Source of the DNA: Streptococcus cuniculi
GTDB taxonomy: Bacteria > Bacillota > Bacilli > Lactobacillales > Streptococcaceae
DNA: 64,000 nt
Direction of reading: 5' to 3'
NCBI RefSeq assembly: GCF_001921845.1
Contig: NZ_MSJM01000001.1
Location: forward strand, 1 to 64,000
The translations under genes and the position numbers were made by a program. Each line of letters begins with the position of its first letter. The stretch's first letter is position 1. A model generated the notes under the pieces. That model was not told the origin of the DNA. It saw nothing but the letters and a program-made list of their open reading frames with translations, and did not search any database. Below are positions 52,668-62,201 of this stretch, one piece after another.

Positions 52668-54842
52668 GTGAACAAAAATCGTTATCTGTTATCAAAAATG
52701 TTACGTTCTAGAATGGGCTTTATCCTCATTTTGGTCACACTCTACTGGGGAAAGACACTGTGGGCTTACCTCATTGATTTTAATTTAGATACTAAGGGTT
52801 TTTATCAGAACTTTATCCTCTTTATCAATCCACTTCCTGTCGGTCTCCTCTTTATCGGCCTTGCCCTCTACGTCAAATCGACCAAGTGGTTTTACCGAAC
52901 AGCCTTACTTCTCTACTTCTTATTATTCTTATGGCTATTTTCAAATACCCTCTACTTTAGAGAGTTTTCGGACTACATCTCGATTTCAACCATGATGGCG
53001 AGCTCGAGCGTTGCTGCAGGCTTGTTCCAAACAACCCTCAAGGCCTTGAGGGTCTGGGATTTGATGTATGTCATCGATTTCATTGGGATGGCCTATCTTT
53101 ATGTCAAGAAAAAAATCCCTGTTGATCCGCAACCTTTTAATAAGCGATCCAGTTTTGCGGTTACCGCCCTCTCTATTCTGCTCTTTTCTATCAATCTGTT
53201 TCTCGCAGAAATTGATCGACCGGAGCTCTTGTCACGCGGCTTTTCCAATACCTATATCGTCCGTGCCTTGGGCCTTCCCTCTTTCCTAGGCTACAACGCA
53301 TATCAGACCTACAATGTCCACAAGGATCGTTCAGAAGCAACAGCCGAAGACTTGGTGCCTGTTCAGCAATATGTCTCCGAGCAGTATGCCAAGCCAAATG
53401 ATGAATACTTTGGTCTCGCAAAAGGGCGCAATGTCATCTATCTCCATTTGGAAAGTCTACAGCAATTCGTCATTGACTACAAGCTCAATGTCGAAGGAAA
53501 AGAGTATGAGGTCACGCCTTTCCTCAACTCTCTCTACCACTCCAACTCCACCTTTGCCTTTTCCAACTTTTTCAACCAAGTAAAGGCAGGGAAAACCTCG
53601 GATGCGGAAACCATGATTGAAACCTCCCTCTTTGGACTCAACCAAGGGTCCTTCATGGTTCAATATGGCGGAAGCAACACCCAGCAAGCAGCACCTCACA
53701 TCCTCTCTCAAGAAGCAGGCTATACTTCAGCTGTCTTTCATGGAAACGCTGCTGGTTTCTGGAATCGCAATAACACTTATAAACAATGGGGTTACAATTA
53801 CTTCTTTGATAAGTCCTACTTTACCGAAACCACTTCGGAAAATTCCTTTGAATACGGCTTAAATGATAAGGTCATGTTCGCAGACTCTATCCAATACTTT
53901 GAGCATTTGCAACAGCCTTTTTACACCAAGTTTATTACCGTTTCAAACCACTATCCCTATACAACCAGCCTCACAGGCGATGAAACGGGATTCCCACTAG
54001 CCGATACCAAGGATGAGACCATCAACGGCTATTTTGCTACCGCTAACTATTTGGATGCTTCTATCAAGGCCTTCTTTGACTATTTAAAAGCAACAGGCCT
54101 CTATGAAAAATCCATCATTGTCCTTTACGGAGACCACTATGGTATTTCAAACTCCCGCAATCCGAGCTTAGCACCTTTACTCGGTGCCAATCCTGAAACA
54201 TGGTCAGATTATGACAATGCCATGCTCCAACGTGTTCCCTACATGATTGTGGTCCCAGGAATGAACAAGGGACGAATCATCAATACTTTCGGTGGAGAAA
54301 TTGACGCTCTTCCTACACTAGAGCATCTCCTAGGGATTGACGCTAAAAAATACCTGCAAGTCGGGCAGGATTTGCTTTCTAAAGACAACAAACAGATTGT
54401 AGCCTTGCGGACTCCCGGCACCTTCATTACTCCAGAATACACCAGCTATGGTGGTAAACTCTACAACACGCAAACAGGGGAAGAAATTACCAACCCTGAT
54501 GAAGCAACTCTGAAAAAAGTAGAGGCTATCCGGACCAGCGTCAAAAATCAGTTGGCCGCTAGCGATGCCATTCAGACAGGGGATTTGATTCGTTTCTTAG
54601 ACAATGGTCTTCCTGTAGTAAACACTAAGGATTTCTCCTATATTGATTCCCTCAAGGCGCAACTGGCTCTTGAGTCAGAACTAGGAGACCAGTCAACTAG
54701 CCTCTATAGCAAAAATGGTGAACAATCCACGGTTGATCTATTCCAAGCTCCAAGCTATCGCATTCTGCATGAAGCTACACAGGCCTCAAGCACGAGCGAA
54801 AGCTCTACATCGACTTCAACCTCTACCACTAAAAAAGAATAA
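52668..54842 (+). CDS. ltaS: Lipoteichoic acid synthase family protein (LtaS-like)
   Basis: 724 residues from a GTG at 52668, chosen because AGAAAGGAAG lies 5 nt upstream. The ATG at 52635 has no such site. Five N-terminal membrane helices precede an extracellular sulfatase-fold domain with IYLHLESLQQF (metal-binding Glu), the catalytic Thr in AGKTSDAETM, and YGDHYG (metal-binding Asp-His). It polymerises glycerol phosphate from phosphatidylglycerol. The C-terminus is a Ser/Thr-rich tail. A related but distinct enzyme lies at 58282. Confidence 0.88.
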   Translation: MNKNRYLLSKMLRSRMGFILILVTLYWGKTLWAYLIDFNLDTKGFYQNFILFINPLPVGLLFIGLALYVKSTKWFYRTALLLYFLLFLWLFSNTLYFREFSDYISISTMMASSSVAAGLFQTTLKALRVWDLMYVIDFIGMAYLYVKKKIPVDPQPFNKRSSFAVTALSILLFSINLFLAEIDRPELLSRGFSNTYIVRALGLPSFLGYNAYQTYNVHKDRSEATAEDLVPVQQYVSEQYAKPNDEYFGLAKGRNVIYLHLESLQQFVIDYKLNVEGKEYEVTPFLNSLYHSNSTFAFSNFFNQVKAGKTSDAETMIETSLFGLNQGSFMVQYGGSNTQQAAPHILSQEAGYTSAVFHGNAAGFWNRNNTYKQWGYNYFFDKSYFTETTSENSFEYGLNDKVMFADSIQYFEHLQQPFYTKFITVSNHYPYTTSLTGDETGFPLADTKDETINGYFATANYLDASIKAFFDYLKATGLYEKSIIVLYGDHYGISNSRNPSLAPLLGANPETWSDYDNAMLQRVPYMIVVPGMNKGRIINTFGGEIDALPTLEHLLGIDAKKYLQVGQDLLSKDNKQIVALRTPGTFITPEYTSYGGKLYNTQTGEEITNPDEATLKKVEAIRTSVKNQLAASDAIQTGDLIRFLDNGLPVVNTKDFSYIDSLKAQLALESELGDQSTSLYSKNGEQSTVDLFQAPSYRILHEATQASSTSESSTSTSTSTTKKE

Positions 54843-54876
54843 AGCAGTTGGGCACAAAGCCCAGCTGCTTTTCTTT
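54843..54876 (+). terminator. Intrinsic terminator of the LtaS-like gene
   Basis: AAGCAGTTGGGC pairs with GCCCAGCTGCTT (one wobble), followed by TTCTTTC. It begins right after the stop codon. Confidence 0.85.
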
Positions 54877-54910
54877 CTGTCCTAGTCAAGCGTCTCGACA
54901 CCAAAGGTAG

Positions 54911-54939
54911 AAAAAAAAAGGTAGATTGCTCTACCTTTT
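54911..54939 (-). terminator. Intrinsic terminator of infC-rpmI-rplT
   Basis: AAAAGGTAGA pairs with TCTACCTTTT around a 4-nt loop and is followed by a run of T on the minus strand, 7 nt after the rplT stop codon. Confidence 0.88.
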
Positions 54940-54945
54940 AGATGA

Positions 54946-55305
54946 TTATTTACCAAGTTTTGCTTTTGCAGCGTCTGCAAGTGCTGTGAAAGCAGCTGCA
55001 TCGTTTACTGCAAGGTCAGCCAACATTTTACGGTTTACTTCGATTTCAGCCAATTTCAAACCATGCATCAATTGTGAGTATGAAAGACCATTCATGCGAG
55101 CAGCCGCGTTGATACGAGTGATCCACAATTTACGGAAATCACGTTTTTTCTGACGACGGTCACGGTATGCATAGTAGTAAGAGTTCATTACTTGTTCTTT
55201 TGCAGTACGGAACAAGATGTGTTTTGCACCATAGTAACCTTTAGCTAATTTTAAAATACGTTTACGGCGTTTGCGTGATACAACGCCACCTTTAACACGT
55301 GCCAT
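54946..55305 (-). CDS. rplT: Ribosomal protein L20
   Basis: 119 residues. Highly basic N-terminal tail ([20 protein letters not shown]) and the conserved [17 protein letters not shown] and [13 protein letters not shown] blocks. It binds 23S rRNA early in 50S assembly and, in Firmicutes, also represses its own operon through the infC leader. Last gene of the operon. Confidence 0.97.
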   Translation of the reverse strand: MARVKGGVVSRKRRKRILKLAKGYYGAKHILFRTAKEQVMNSYYYAYRDRRQKKRDFRKLWITRINAAARMNGLSYSQLMHGLKLAEIEVNRKMLADLAVNDAAAFTALADAAKAKLGK

Positions 55306-55349
55306 TTATATTTTCCTCCGAATAATTCTCTAATTTCTAGTAGTTCGAC

Positions 55350-55550
55350 TTATTTAAGTCCTGTAAGCATTGCTTTGATACGTTTGAAGTCACCTGAATG
55401 TACCATTGCTGCTTTACGAAGGTGACGACGTTGTTTTTTAGTTTTACCGTGGAAACGGTGTGAAGTATAAGCGCGGAAGCGTTTCAATCCACCAGAACCT
55501 GTACGTTTGAAACGTTTAGCTGATGCGCGGTGAGTTTTTTGTTTTGGCAT
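55350..55550 (-). CDS. rpmI: Ribosomal protein L35
   Basis: 66 residues, very basic, with the [16 protein letters not shown] start and [20 protein letters not shown]. Full length for the family. It lies 26 nt after infC. Confidence 0.97.
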   Translation of the reverse strand: MPKQKTHRASAKRFKRTGSGGLKRFRAYTSHRFHGKTKKQRRHLRKAAMVHSGDFKRIKAMLTGLK

Positions 55551-55576
55551 TTTAATTCTCCTTTTGCTTAGTAAGC

Positions 55577-56107
55577 TTATTTTTTCTCTGAAGCTGGCGC
55601 CAGTTGCATGAACATTTGACGTCCATCCATCTTAGCTCTTTGCTCAATAATCGCAATGTCTTGCGTTGCTTCAGCAAATTCTGCCAAGACCTTTGCTCCA
55701 ACTTCTTTATGGGTAATCATACGTCCTTTGAAACGGATGGATACCTTTACTTTGTTCCCTTTTTCAAGGAACTTACGGGCATTACGAAGTTTTGTATCGA
55801 AGTCTCCCTTATCAATCGTCGGACTGAGACGCACTTCCTTGACCGTCACAACGCTTTGTTTTTTACGTTGCTCTTTTTGTTTTTTCTGATACTCAAATTT
55901 GAACTTACCGTAGTCCATGATTTTCGCAACAGGTGGTTTAGCTTGCGGTTGAATCAACACTAAATCAACGTTAGCACTATCAGCTATCGCTTGGGCTTCG
56001 TTGAGCGGTTTAATTCCTAACTGTTCACCCTCGAGACCGATAAGACGAACTTCACGCACACGAATTTCATCATTGATGAACAAATCTTGCTTTGCTATGG
56101 CTTTCAC
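55577..56107 (-). CDS. infC: Translation initiation factor IF-3
   Basis: 173-176 residues. N-domain ([19 protein letters not shown]), helical linker rich in Lys/Gln ([13 protein letters not shown]) and C-domain ([19 protein letters not shown]). The frame allows a GTG at 56107, but GAGGTG lies 6 nt before an ATA codon at 56098-56096, and only 1-2 nt before the GTG. Known: infC often starts with a rare AUU, AUC or AUA codon, through which IF-3 limits its own synthesis. The ATA start is therefore plausible. First gene of the operon. Confidence 0.95.
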   Translation of the reverse strand: MKAIAKQDLFINDEIRVREVRLIGLEGEQLGIKPLNEAQAIADSANVDLVLIQPQAKPPVAKIMDYGKFKFEYQKKQKEQRKKQSVVTVKEVRLSPTIDKGDFDTKLRNARKFLEKGNKVKVSIRFKGRMITHKEVGAKVLAEFAEATQDIAIIEQRAKMDGRQMFMQLAPASEKK

Positions 56108-56109
56108 CT

Positions 56110-56256
56110 CATTTTATTTTTTTCGAGAAAAACAAAGTGGACTTGCTAACACAAGTCCACCACTACATCATTATCTTTCCGAAGAAAATTTAACACGTAG
56201 AGCCAGACAACGTTAGTCGCAAGGCGAGAAGCTCTCACTTCTGCTTTTCTCAATGT
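56110..56256 (-). ncRNA. L20-type leader RNA with terminator in front of infC
   Basis: About 145 nt of 5' leader. The end contains a perfect hairpin, GTGGACTTG (56137-56145 plus-strand) with CAAGTCCAC (56152-56160), followed by TTTGTTTTTCTCG on the minus strand, an intrinsic terminator before infC. Upstream are GAGAGCTTCTCGCC and GGCTCTACGTG segments that can fold alternatively. Known: in Firmicutes L20 binds such leaders and favours termination. Class inferred from position and structure, not from an alignment. Confidence 0.72.
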
Positions 56257-56260
56257 TAAT

Positions 56261-56289
56261 AGTATACCAATACTTTTTTTACTTGTCAA
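56261..56289 (-). promoter_or_regulatory. Strong promoter of infC-rpmI-rplT
   Basis: Minus-strand TTGACA (56284-56289) and TATACT (56261-56266) are exactly 17 bp apart, with TGG before the -10. It overlaps the 3' end of cmk. Confidence 0.9.
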
Positions 56290-56956
56290 GAATTTCTTTT
56301 GCTTTTTTAGAAATAAATGCAACAACACCCTCAATGGATACACCAGTCGTGTCAAAGGTGATGGCATCATCTGCCGCTTTTAGAGGAGAAACAGCTCGTG
56401 TACTGTCCTTATGGTCACGCAGGGCAATTTCTTCTTTCAAGCGTTCCAAGTCAGTCGGAATCCCTTTTTCCTTATTTTCCTTAAAGCGACGAAGTGCTCG
56501 TTCTTCAACGGATGCAATAAGGAAAATCTTTAACTCCGCTTCAGGAAGCACAACCGTCCCAATATCACGTCCATCCATGACAATGCCACCTTGAGCTGCA
56601 ATCTTGCGTTGCAAGTCAACCAATTTCTCACGAATGGGAGCAAGGGCCGACACCCAGGACACATTGTTGGTCACTTGATTTTCACGAATGGCATGGGTGA
56701 TATCGACATCGCCAACAAAGACCAATTGTTCTCCCTTTTCATTGCGACCAAAGCTGATAGGAAATTGATCCAGCAGGGCCATAATCGCGCTACTATCTTC
56801 TTGCTCTACCTGATGTTGCAAGGCCAGATAGGTCGCTGCCCGATACATGGCACCCGTGTCCAAATAGGTATAACCGAATTGTTTAGCGATAATCTTCGCA
56901 ACCGTACTCTTACCACTTGATGCAGGACCATCAATGGCGATTTGAATTGATTTCAT
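56279..56956 (-). CDS. cmk: Cytidylate kinase
   Basis: 225 residues. P-loop [42 protein letters not shown] and a [12 protein letters not shown] block. It phosphorylates CMP and dCMP with ATP. The infC promoter lies within its last codons. Confidence 0.95.
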   Translation of the reverse strand: MKSIQIAIDGPASSGKSTVAKIIAKQFGYTYLDTGAMYRAATYLALQHQVEQEDSSAIMALLDQFPISFGRNEKGEQLVFVGDVDITHAIRENQVTNNVSWVSALAPIREKLVDLQRKIAAQGGIVMDGRDIGTVVLPEAELKIFLIASVEERALRRFKENKEKGIPTDLERLKEEIALRDHKDSTRAVSPLKAADDAITFDTTGVSIEGVVAFISKKAKEILDK

Positions 56957-56964
56957 AGTTCCTC

Positions 56965-57474
56965 TTACTTAATTTTAACGAGGTCACCTGGGTTTGCCCA
57001 CCAAGTGCCACCAGGGCCTGTCATTTTATCCGGATTTAGACGTTCCAACTCTTGAGGAGAAATACCTGCACGAGCTGCAATCATGTCACGTCCTTCACCT
57101 GCCTGAACAGCAATGGTTTCACCCGCGACTGCTGTAGAAGATTGCGTTGTGTCTTCCGCACTACTGCTGCTTGGTTCACTTGTAGGAGCGGATGATTCTG
57201 ACGGCTGACTACTTGTACTTGCTGTAGAAGCATCTGCCTTAGTGCTACTTGCTGCAGCCGCTGTACTGTTGCTATTGTAGAATTCTTGAGTGGCATCTGT
57301 CTTGCTACCCCCATGAGAGAGATAGACCATCGCAATGGTGGTAATAATCACAATAAATAAGAACAGTACCGCTAATATACTAAGCACTCTAGTACTAGAG
57401 CTACCTTTTGCTAATCGGCTTCTTCTACTTTCAGTAGATTGATAAATTTCCTCATTCCATGGTTCTTGTGACAT
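56965..57474 (-). CDS. LysM-containing single-pass membrane protein
   Basis: 169 residues. A cytoplasmic N-terminus ([16 protein letters not shown]) is followed by a membrane helix ([21 protein letters not shown]), a Ser/Thr/Ala-rich spacer of about 65 residues, and a C-terminal LysM-like domain ([23 protein letters not shown]). Known: a protein of this type, exposed at the surface and binding peptidoglycan, is encoded next to cmk in streptococci. Specific role unknown. Confidence 0.8.
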   Translation of the reverse strand: MSQEPWNEEIYQSTESRRSRLAKGSSSTRVLSILAVLFLFIVIITTIAMVYLSHGGSKTDATQEFYNSNSTAAAASSTKADASTASTSSQPSESSAPTSEPSSSSAEDTTQSSTAVAGETIAVQAGEGRDMIAARAGISPQELERLNPDKMTGPGGTWWANPGDLVKIK

Positions 57475-57524
57475 GAATAATCTTTCTCCTTGTTTTTTTT
57501 ATAAAATCTCATTACAATACTAAT

Positions 57525-57722
57525 ATGAACATTACACTTTATCCAGAAAAATGTATCGCTTGCGGACTGTGCCAAACAATGTCAGATGTCTTTGACTACG
57601 ATGATGACGGCATTGTCCTATTTGCCGATGACCACCAAGCATCCACTATGACACTATCTGACCGAACAGACGCCCTATTAGCAGCAAAATCCTGTCCTAC
57701 AAAAGCGATTTCTGTCGACTAG
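57525..57722 (+). CDS. fer: Ferredoxin, single [4Fe-4S] cluster
   Basis: 65 residues, very acidic. CIACGLC (Cys10, Cys13, Cys16) and the distant Cys57 in KSCPTKAI bind one 4Fe-4S cluster. It is a monocluster ferredoxin as usual for streptococci. It is divergent from the LysM gene, with a leader of about 50 nt that must hold both promoters. Confidence 0.9.
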   Translation: MNITLYPEKCIACGLCQTMSDVFDYDDDGIVLFADDHQASTMTLSDRTDALLAAKSCPTKAISVD

Positions 57723-58199
57723 TTAGTCTTTATTCGCATAATATTCTTCAAAATAGTCCTGCGTGACCAGATGATCCGTCAAGACAATTTCCCCTTGAAA
57801 ATGGGTATTGAGGGCTAGCGCATTGACAAAATACTTTTTCGGCCACTTGCGGATATAATAGACTTTTCCCTCTGGCATATCGGTCGAAAAAATTTTCACG
57901 AATAGATAGGTAACTTCAATCTTAGAAATTGTGTCTATCCGGACCTTTTTTGAGGCAAAGGGATTTGCCGAAGCAATTCGTAAATACTCCTCATCGATAA
58001 CAAAATACCGATGCCAACCAATCCCAAACATAATAATGACCAGGACAAATAGCTGAATAATGGTATCAGATATTCGCAACTTTTCTAATATGAGAGATAA
58101 GGCAAGAAAAGCCGGAGTAATTGCCAAGGACCAATAAATAATGGACCAGGACAATTCTGGCTGCCAGTGATATCGAATCCGACCAAATATCTTAATCAT
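57723..58199 (-). CDS. ebsA: EbsA family membrane protein
   Basis: 158 residues. Two hydrophobic segments near the N-terminus (about 18-66) are followed by a beta-rich cytoplasmic part with RKWPKKYFVNALALNTHFQG, the best preserved block of EbsA proteins. The name comes from an enterococcal gene beside the aggregation-substance locus. Its biochemical role is not established. It converges with the ferredoxin gene with no gap. Confidence 0.75.
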   Translation of the reverse strand: MIKIFGRIRYHWQPELSWSIIYWSLAITPAFLALSLILEKLRISDTIIQLFVLVIIMFGIGWHRYFVIDEEYLRIASANPFASKKVRIDTISKIEVTYLFVKIFSTDMPEGKVYYIRKWPKKYFVNALALNTHFQGEIVLTDHLVTQDYFEEYYANKD

Positions 58200-58232
58200 T
58201 TCGCTCCTCCTCCTACCATTTTAGCATAAAAC

Positions 58233-58263
58233 GAGAAAAAATAGAATAGCTATGCTATTCTAT
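58233..58263 (-). terminator. Intrinsic terminator of the polysaccharide cluster
   Basis: ATAGAATAGC (58241-58250) pairs with GCTATTCTAT (58254-58263). On the minus strand it is followed by TTTTTTCTC. It closes the transcript 18 nt after the last cluster gene. Confidence 0.88.
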
Positions 58264-58281
58264 TGTGTAAATTGCATATAT

Positions 58282-60708
58282 CTATTTAGGAATTTCAAAA
58301 AACTCTTTTGGGAGATACCCTTTCCCTGCTACTAAATCATATTGAATTAATTTCAAGTCCTCTGCAATCTGCTTGCCCTCCTCGTCAAGCTCTTTTTTAT
58401 CTACACTGGCTTTGTGTAATACCTCCGTTAGCAAAGCATAATAAGGCGAAACTTTAGCATTAGTCTGCTCTAATAACAAAGCTGTGAAATCACTAGAATT
58501 TACCAGTGGATAATCTAACTTGGAGGTTTCAAAATTACTCCAAATAAAATAATCTGTCAAAGATTGGTTATCTGGACTTTTTGCAAATGTTGATTTAGGA
58601 TATATACCTGACAAATGATCACCGTAAAATACTACTGTGATTCTTTTGTCTATCTTAGATAGTTCATCTAAAAATACTTTTGTTGCTTGGTCTGTCTGAT
58701 AAAGTAAACGGGAATAACTCAATAGATTACTAGACTCAACATCAGTAAAATGTTCGCCAGTTACAATTAACTCCTCTGGCTCATAATAGTACCATGGACT
58801 ATGATTCTGCATTGTTAAGACTGAAAAAAATTGATTTTTCGAAGTAGATAACTCACTTAAGACCTTCATATAGGTTGATTCATCACTAGGGTTTGCTCCT
58901 ACATTTTTAATATCTTTATCATTTGTTTTTTCTTCTAAAAAAATCTGAGTCTCAAATCCCAACTGCGCATACATAGATCTCCTAGAATAATTATTTCCAC
59001 TCGCCAAGTGCACTACGATTCTATCTTCAAAATGGTTACTAATACTAGGAAATACATTTAAATTAGGAGCTAATTCTGTGTTCATAATAGATACATACGG
59101 ACTAAGGTTATATTTAGGTAGTCCTGTTAAAGTTTGAAATTCCATATTAGCGGTTCCTCCGCCATAACCGTCAGATTTCATCAAACCACTTGTATATGTA
59201 TCTAAAATAGTTGATATATTTGGTAAAATATCCTTCGTAGATTGAATTCCATCCAACCTTCTTGGATCTGAAAAACTCTCACTTAAAATATAAATTACTG
59301 TTTGATCGGAGATATTGGATGTTCTATCATTATTCATCAGTTCTGCTAATGATTTATATTTTTTAATTATTTTTTCCATCTCTTGTTTTGAATAATGAGA
59401 TGGCATTTCCATATTCTCGCGTGTCAATTGTTTAAACCAAATATAGCTTACGGACTGAAAGCGAGAATTAGCTGACAAACCAAAATAAATTTCTAACCAA
59501 TGAAGATTTTGTAAATTATCCATTGAAGAAAGCAGAGGAATATTTCCCGATTTCTTCAATTCTCTAGAATGCGAAACTACATTTGTTATCCCTATAAAGA
59601 AGCCTACAACCAGTAAAATAATTGTTACTTGTTGTATTCTATATTTAAATAATTTATTCGACAAAATTCGAAATCTATAGAAAAAGAAGATAATGACAGT
59701 AGTAGCTATCACAAATATACTAATTGCAAAGCCAAGATTAATATTTGCAAATCGAGCAACAGTTCCTATCTCTTTCCACCATGTCAAATCGGCTGGCAAA
59801 AATGGCTCATGTCTAATTGAAAATTTTAAACTATTGACAATACTAATTAATGTACCTAAGGTAATATTGAGTAACGTTCCGATTATGTATTGATTGGTGA
59901 TTCCATAAATACCAATAAATAACAAGCTAAATATCATAATTTGAAAGAACGTTGCACCAGGAACTAAATATGTCCCAAACCAATCCCCTTTGTCACTTAA
60001 CCCTGCTTGCACTGTATAATTAAAAATTCCTGCTAACAAAATACTTGATATTAACAAGAGAGCAAAATTTGCTCTTTTATTTTTGACAGCTTTACCAGCT
60101 TGAATAAAGCAATAAGACAAGGCTGAACACAGTACATATGCCATCATACTATATATAAATAGATTCTTTGGATTCAAGTTTCCTGTATCATTATAAAGTT
60201 TTAGATAGCTATTCTCCCTAATGACTAAAGCCATTTGACTTCCAGTCATAATGAAATAAGTAAAAAACTGACTTAATAATATCTCATAACTCCCCGTATG
60301 CAGGGGATAATAAATATTTCCTTTATACTGTTGTCGAAAAATCCTATAGCCTAAACAAATGGCAACAAAAAGCGCTGTAAATATAAGACCATTATCTTGA
60401 ATTAAACCATTATCTTCAAAATTACTCCAATAAAATTCTTCTACGTTCAAGTTAAAAGTCATTTTCATCCAGTAATCTAATACTAGATGGATAGCATATA
60501 ATACTACAATATGAACAAAGGTATATATATTTATTTTAACACAAAGCTGATAGGCAATTACTAAAAACAAAATTCCCGTAATACAAATAACTGGATTAGA
60601 TAATTCTAAGTTCGTTCCAAAACTGGCATTCAACTCATGAAAAATAAGACTATAAAAAGCTACATAAATCACAAGATACATCCATTTATATTTTATTGAC
60701 ATATACAC
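58282..60708 (-). CDS. LTA-synthase-type phosphoglycerol transferase (GacH-like)
   Basis: 808 residues. About 12 N-terminal membrane helices (to about 390), then an extracellular sulfatase-fold domain with VIYILSESFSDPRRL (metal-binding Glu/Ser region), YGGGTANMEFQTLTG (catalytic Thr) and VVFYGDHLSG. Known: GacH-type enzymes add glycerol phosphate to rhamnose-polysaccharide side chains in streptococci and are encoded in the same cluster. The last gene of the cluster here. AT-rich relative to the flanking core genes, as is common for variable polysaccharide genes. Confidence 0.8.
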   Translation of the reverse strand: MYMSIKYKWMYLVIYVAFYSLIFHELNASFGTNLELSNPVICITGILFLVIAYQLCVKINIYTFVHIVVLYAIHLVLDYWMKMTFNLNVEEFYWSNFEDNGLIQDNGLIFTALFVAICLGYRIFRQQYKGNIYYPLHTGSYEILLSQFFTYFIMTGSQMALVIRENSYLKLYNDTGNLNPKNLFIYSMMAYVLCSALSYCFIQAGKAVKNKRANFALLLISSILLAGIFNYTVQAGLSDKGDWFGTYLVPGATFFQIMIFSLLFIGIYGITNQYIIGTLLNITLGTLISIVNSLKFSIRHEPFLPADLTWWKEIGTVARFANINLGFAISIFVIATTVIIFFFYRFRILSNKLFKYRIQQVTIILLVVGFFIGITNVVSHSRELKKSGNIPLLSSMDNLQNLHWLEIYFGLSANSRFQSVSYIWFKQLTRENMEMPSHYSKQEMEKIIKKYKSLAELMNNDRTSNISDQTVIYILSESFSDPRRLDGIQSTKDILPNISTILDTYTSGLMKSDGYGGGTANMEFQTLTGLPKYNLSPYVSIMNTELAPNLNVFPSISNHFEDRIVVHLASGNNYSRRSMYAQLGFETQIFLEEKTNDKDIKNVGANPSDESTYMKVLSELSTSKNQFFSVLTMQNHSPWYYYEPEELIVTGEHFTDVESSNLLSYSRLLYQTDQATKVFLDELSKIDKRITVVFYGDHLSGIYPKSTFAKSPDNQSLTDYFIWSNFETSKLDYPLVNSSDFTALLLEQTNAKVSPYYALLTEVLHKASVDKKELDEEGKQIAEDLKLIQYDLVAGKGYLPKEFFEIPK

Positions 60709-60719
60709 ACCATTTCTGA

Positions 60720-62198
60720 TTATATTTGAGTATATAATCCGATACTAATCGTAAATATATTCAAATAAACAATACAATATTGCAAAAAAGTAAGAAATAA
60801 ATTTGACTGTTGAACTGAAAATTTTTGCGGCTTAAAGGTTTGGTGAATAAAATGGCCAAACAGAATAGGTGCCATTAAAATCATGAAATAATAATAGCGC
60901 CCCTGAACACCCCCAACCAAGATATTTCCTGGACTATAAACTCTCGGATCGCCTGTAATCGCATAGATAATTAGGAAGGTAACAGCTAGCAATGTAAGAA
61001 TGCTCCAAACAATAAACTTTTTGCTAAGTCTAAACGAAGTCTGCAAAACAATTATAGTCACCAAGCTAAATACTACTAAAGTCGTGATAGAAATTAGGAC
61101 ATCTGATTGGTGCGAAACATACTGCAAGGGATGGGTCATATAATTATTCACGATAACTGCTGGCATGCTAAGCATTGTTCTAATAATTGGCAAGGGATGC
61201 TTAACAAAATAGAATAATCCCGGACTACTTCCCGTAACAGGATTAGCAGATGAAAACAACGGAATAATTCCTGAATAGAGTAAGGCAAATAAAAAGTTCA
61301 AACTAAATATACAAAAAGAAAAATATCTTGTTTTCTTCGAGTCATAATACTTATTCGGTAAAACAGCAATCAGGTTTCCAACCAATACTAAAGGAAATTT
61401 TGAAAAGATAAATAAACTTGTCAATCCTTGATAGCATAATACTATCTTTTTTGTGATGATCGTTTTTCCAGATAAAATATTGGTCAATAGGGCAATGATT
61501 AGTAAAGATGCTCCATAATATAAGTAATCATAGTGATAGTTAGACACAATATACATGGTTGAGGGAAGTGTCCCCATCAGATAAATCATTTCTTGATAGA
61601 CTTTGCTAAGTTTAATCGCTGCATAGACTAGACAAGCAAATGCCAATACATGAAAAATACGCCCTAAATAATAGGAGACATATACTTTGTTAGACAATAA
61701 ACGTCCTAAATTCCATCCAATCGAACCTGGTAGGAAAGCTGGATTATCGAAAGCCTTAGGCTGCCCTTTTATGCTGCTTTTTTTGTGTTCAACACTATAC
61801 CAATAATCATCTCCACGGTAATATTTCTGATTTCGTATGCCATCATGAAGAAATACAGACTCATAATCTTCTAATCTTTCATCTGAATACTTAAAAAAGA
61901 AACTATCCGACAAACCAATAGCATTTGCAAGATGGGACTCCTCATCTAAACCATACTGAACAGGTTTAATAAGCGCAATCGAACTTCCCACAAATAAAAT
62001 AAGTACAAATGCATTTCTGGCGAGTTTCGATGGTTCTTGAAAATTTGTCACTAACAGAGTCATAACGACTCCCAAAACAACAATCCAGAATCGAAGACCA
62101 ATTTTCAATTCAAACAAAATAGGTAAGGCAAGCTGAGCTAGAAGAACAATAGACAGCCCCAAAAGTATACTAATTATCTTTTTCAAATTTATAGTCAT
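60720..62198 (-). CDS. Polytopic membrane protein, DUF2142-like
   Basis: 492 residues with about 12 membrane helices and a large outside loop. The motif YGLDEESHLANAIGLSD just after the third helix resembles the DE..H signature of DUF2142 / GT-C-type enzymes that use lipid-linked sugars. It is placed between a glycosyltransferase and the phosphoglycerol transferase, so a side-chain glycosyltransferase of the rhamnose polysaccharide is likely. Family assignment moderate. Confidence 0.62.
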   Translation of the reverse strand: MTINLKKIISILLGLSIVLLAQLALPILFELKIGLRFWIVVLGVVMTLLVTNFQEPSKLARNAFVLILFVGSSIALIKPVQYGLDEESHLANAIGLSDSFFFKYSDERLEDYESVFLHDGIRNQKYYRGDDYWYSVEHKKSSIKGQPKAFDNPAFLPGSIGWNLGRLLSNKVYVSYYLGRIFHVLAFACLVYAAIKLSKVYQEMIYLMGTLPSTMYIVSNYHYDYLYYGASLLIIALLTNILSGKTIITKKIVLCYQGLTSLFIFSKFPLVLVGNLIAVLPNKYYDSKKTRYFSFCIFSLNFLFALLYSGIIPLFSSANPVTGSSPGLFYFVKHPLPIIRTMLSMPAVIVNNYMTHPLQYVSHQSDVLISITTLVVFSLVTIIVLQTSFRLSKKFIVWSILTLLAVTFLIIYAITGDPRVYSPGNILVGGVQGRYYYFMILMAPILFGHFIHQTFKPQKFSVQQSNLFLTFLQYCIVYLNIFTISIGLYTQI

Positions 62199-62201
62199 AC
62201 T

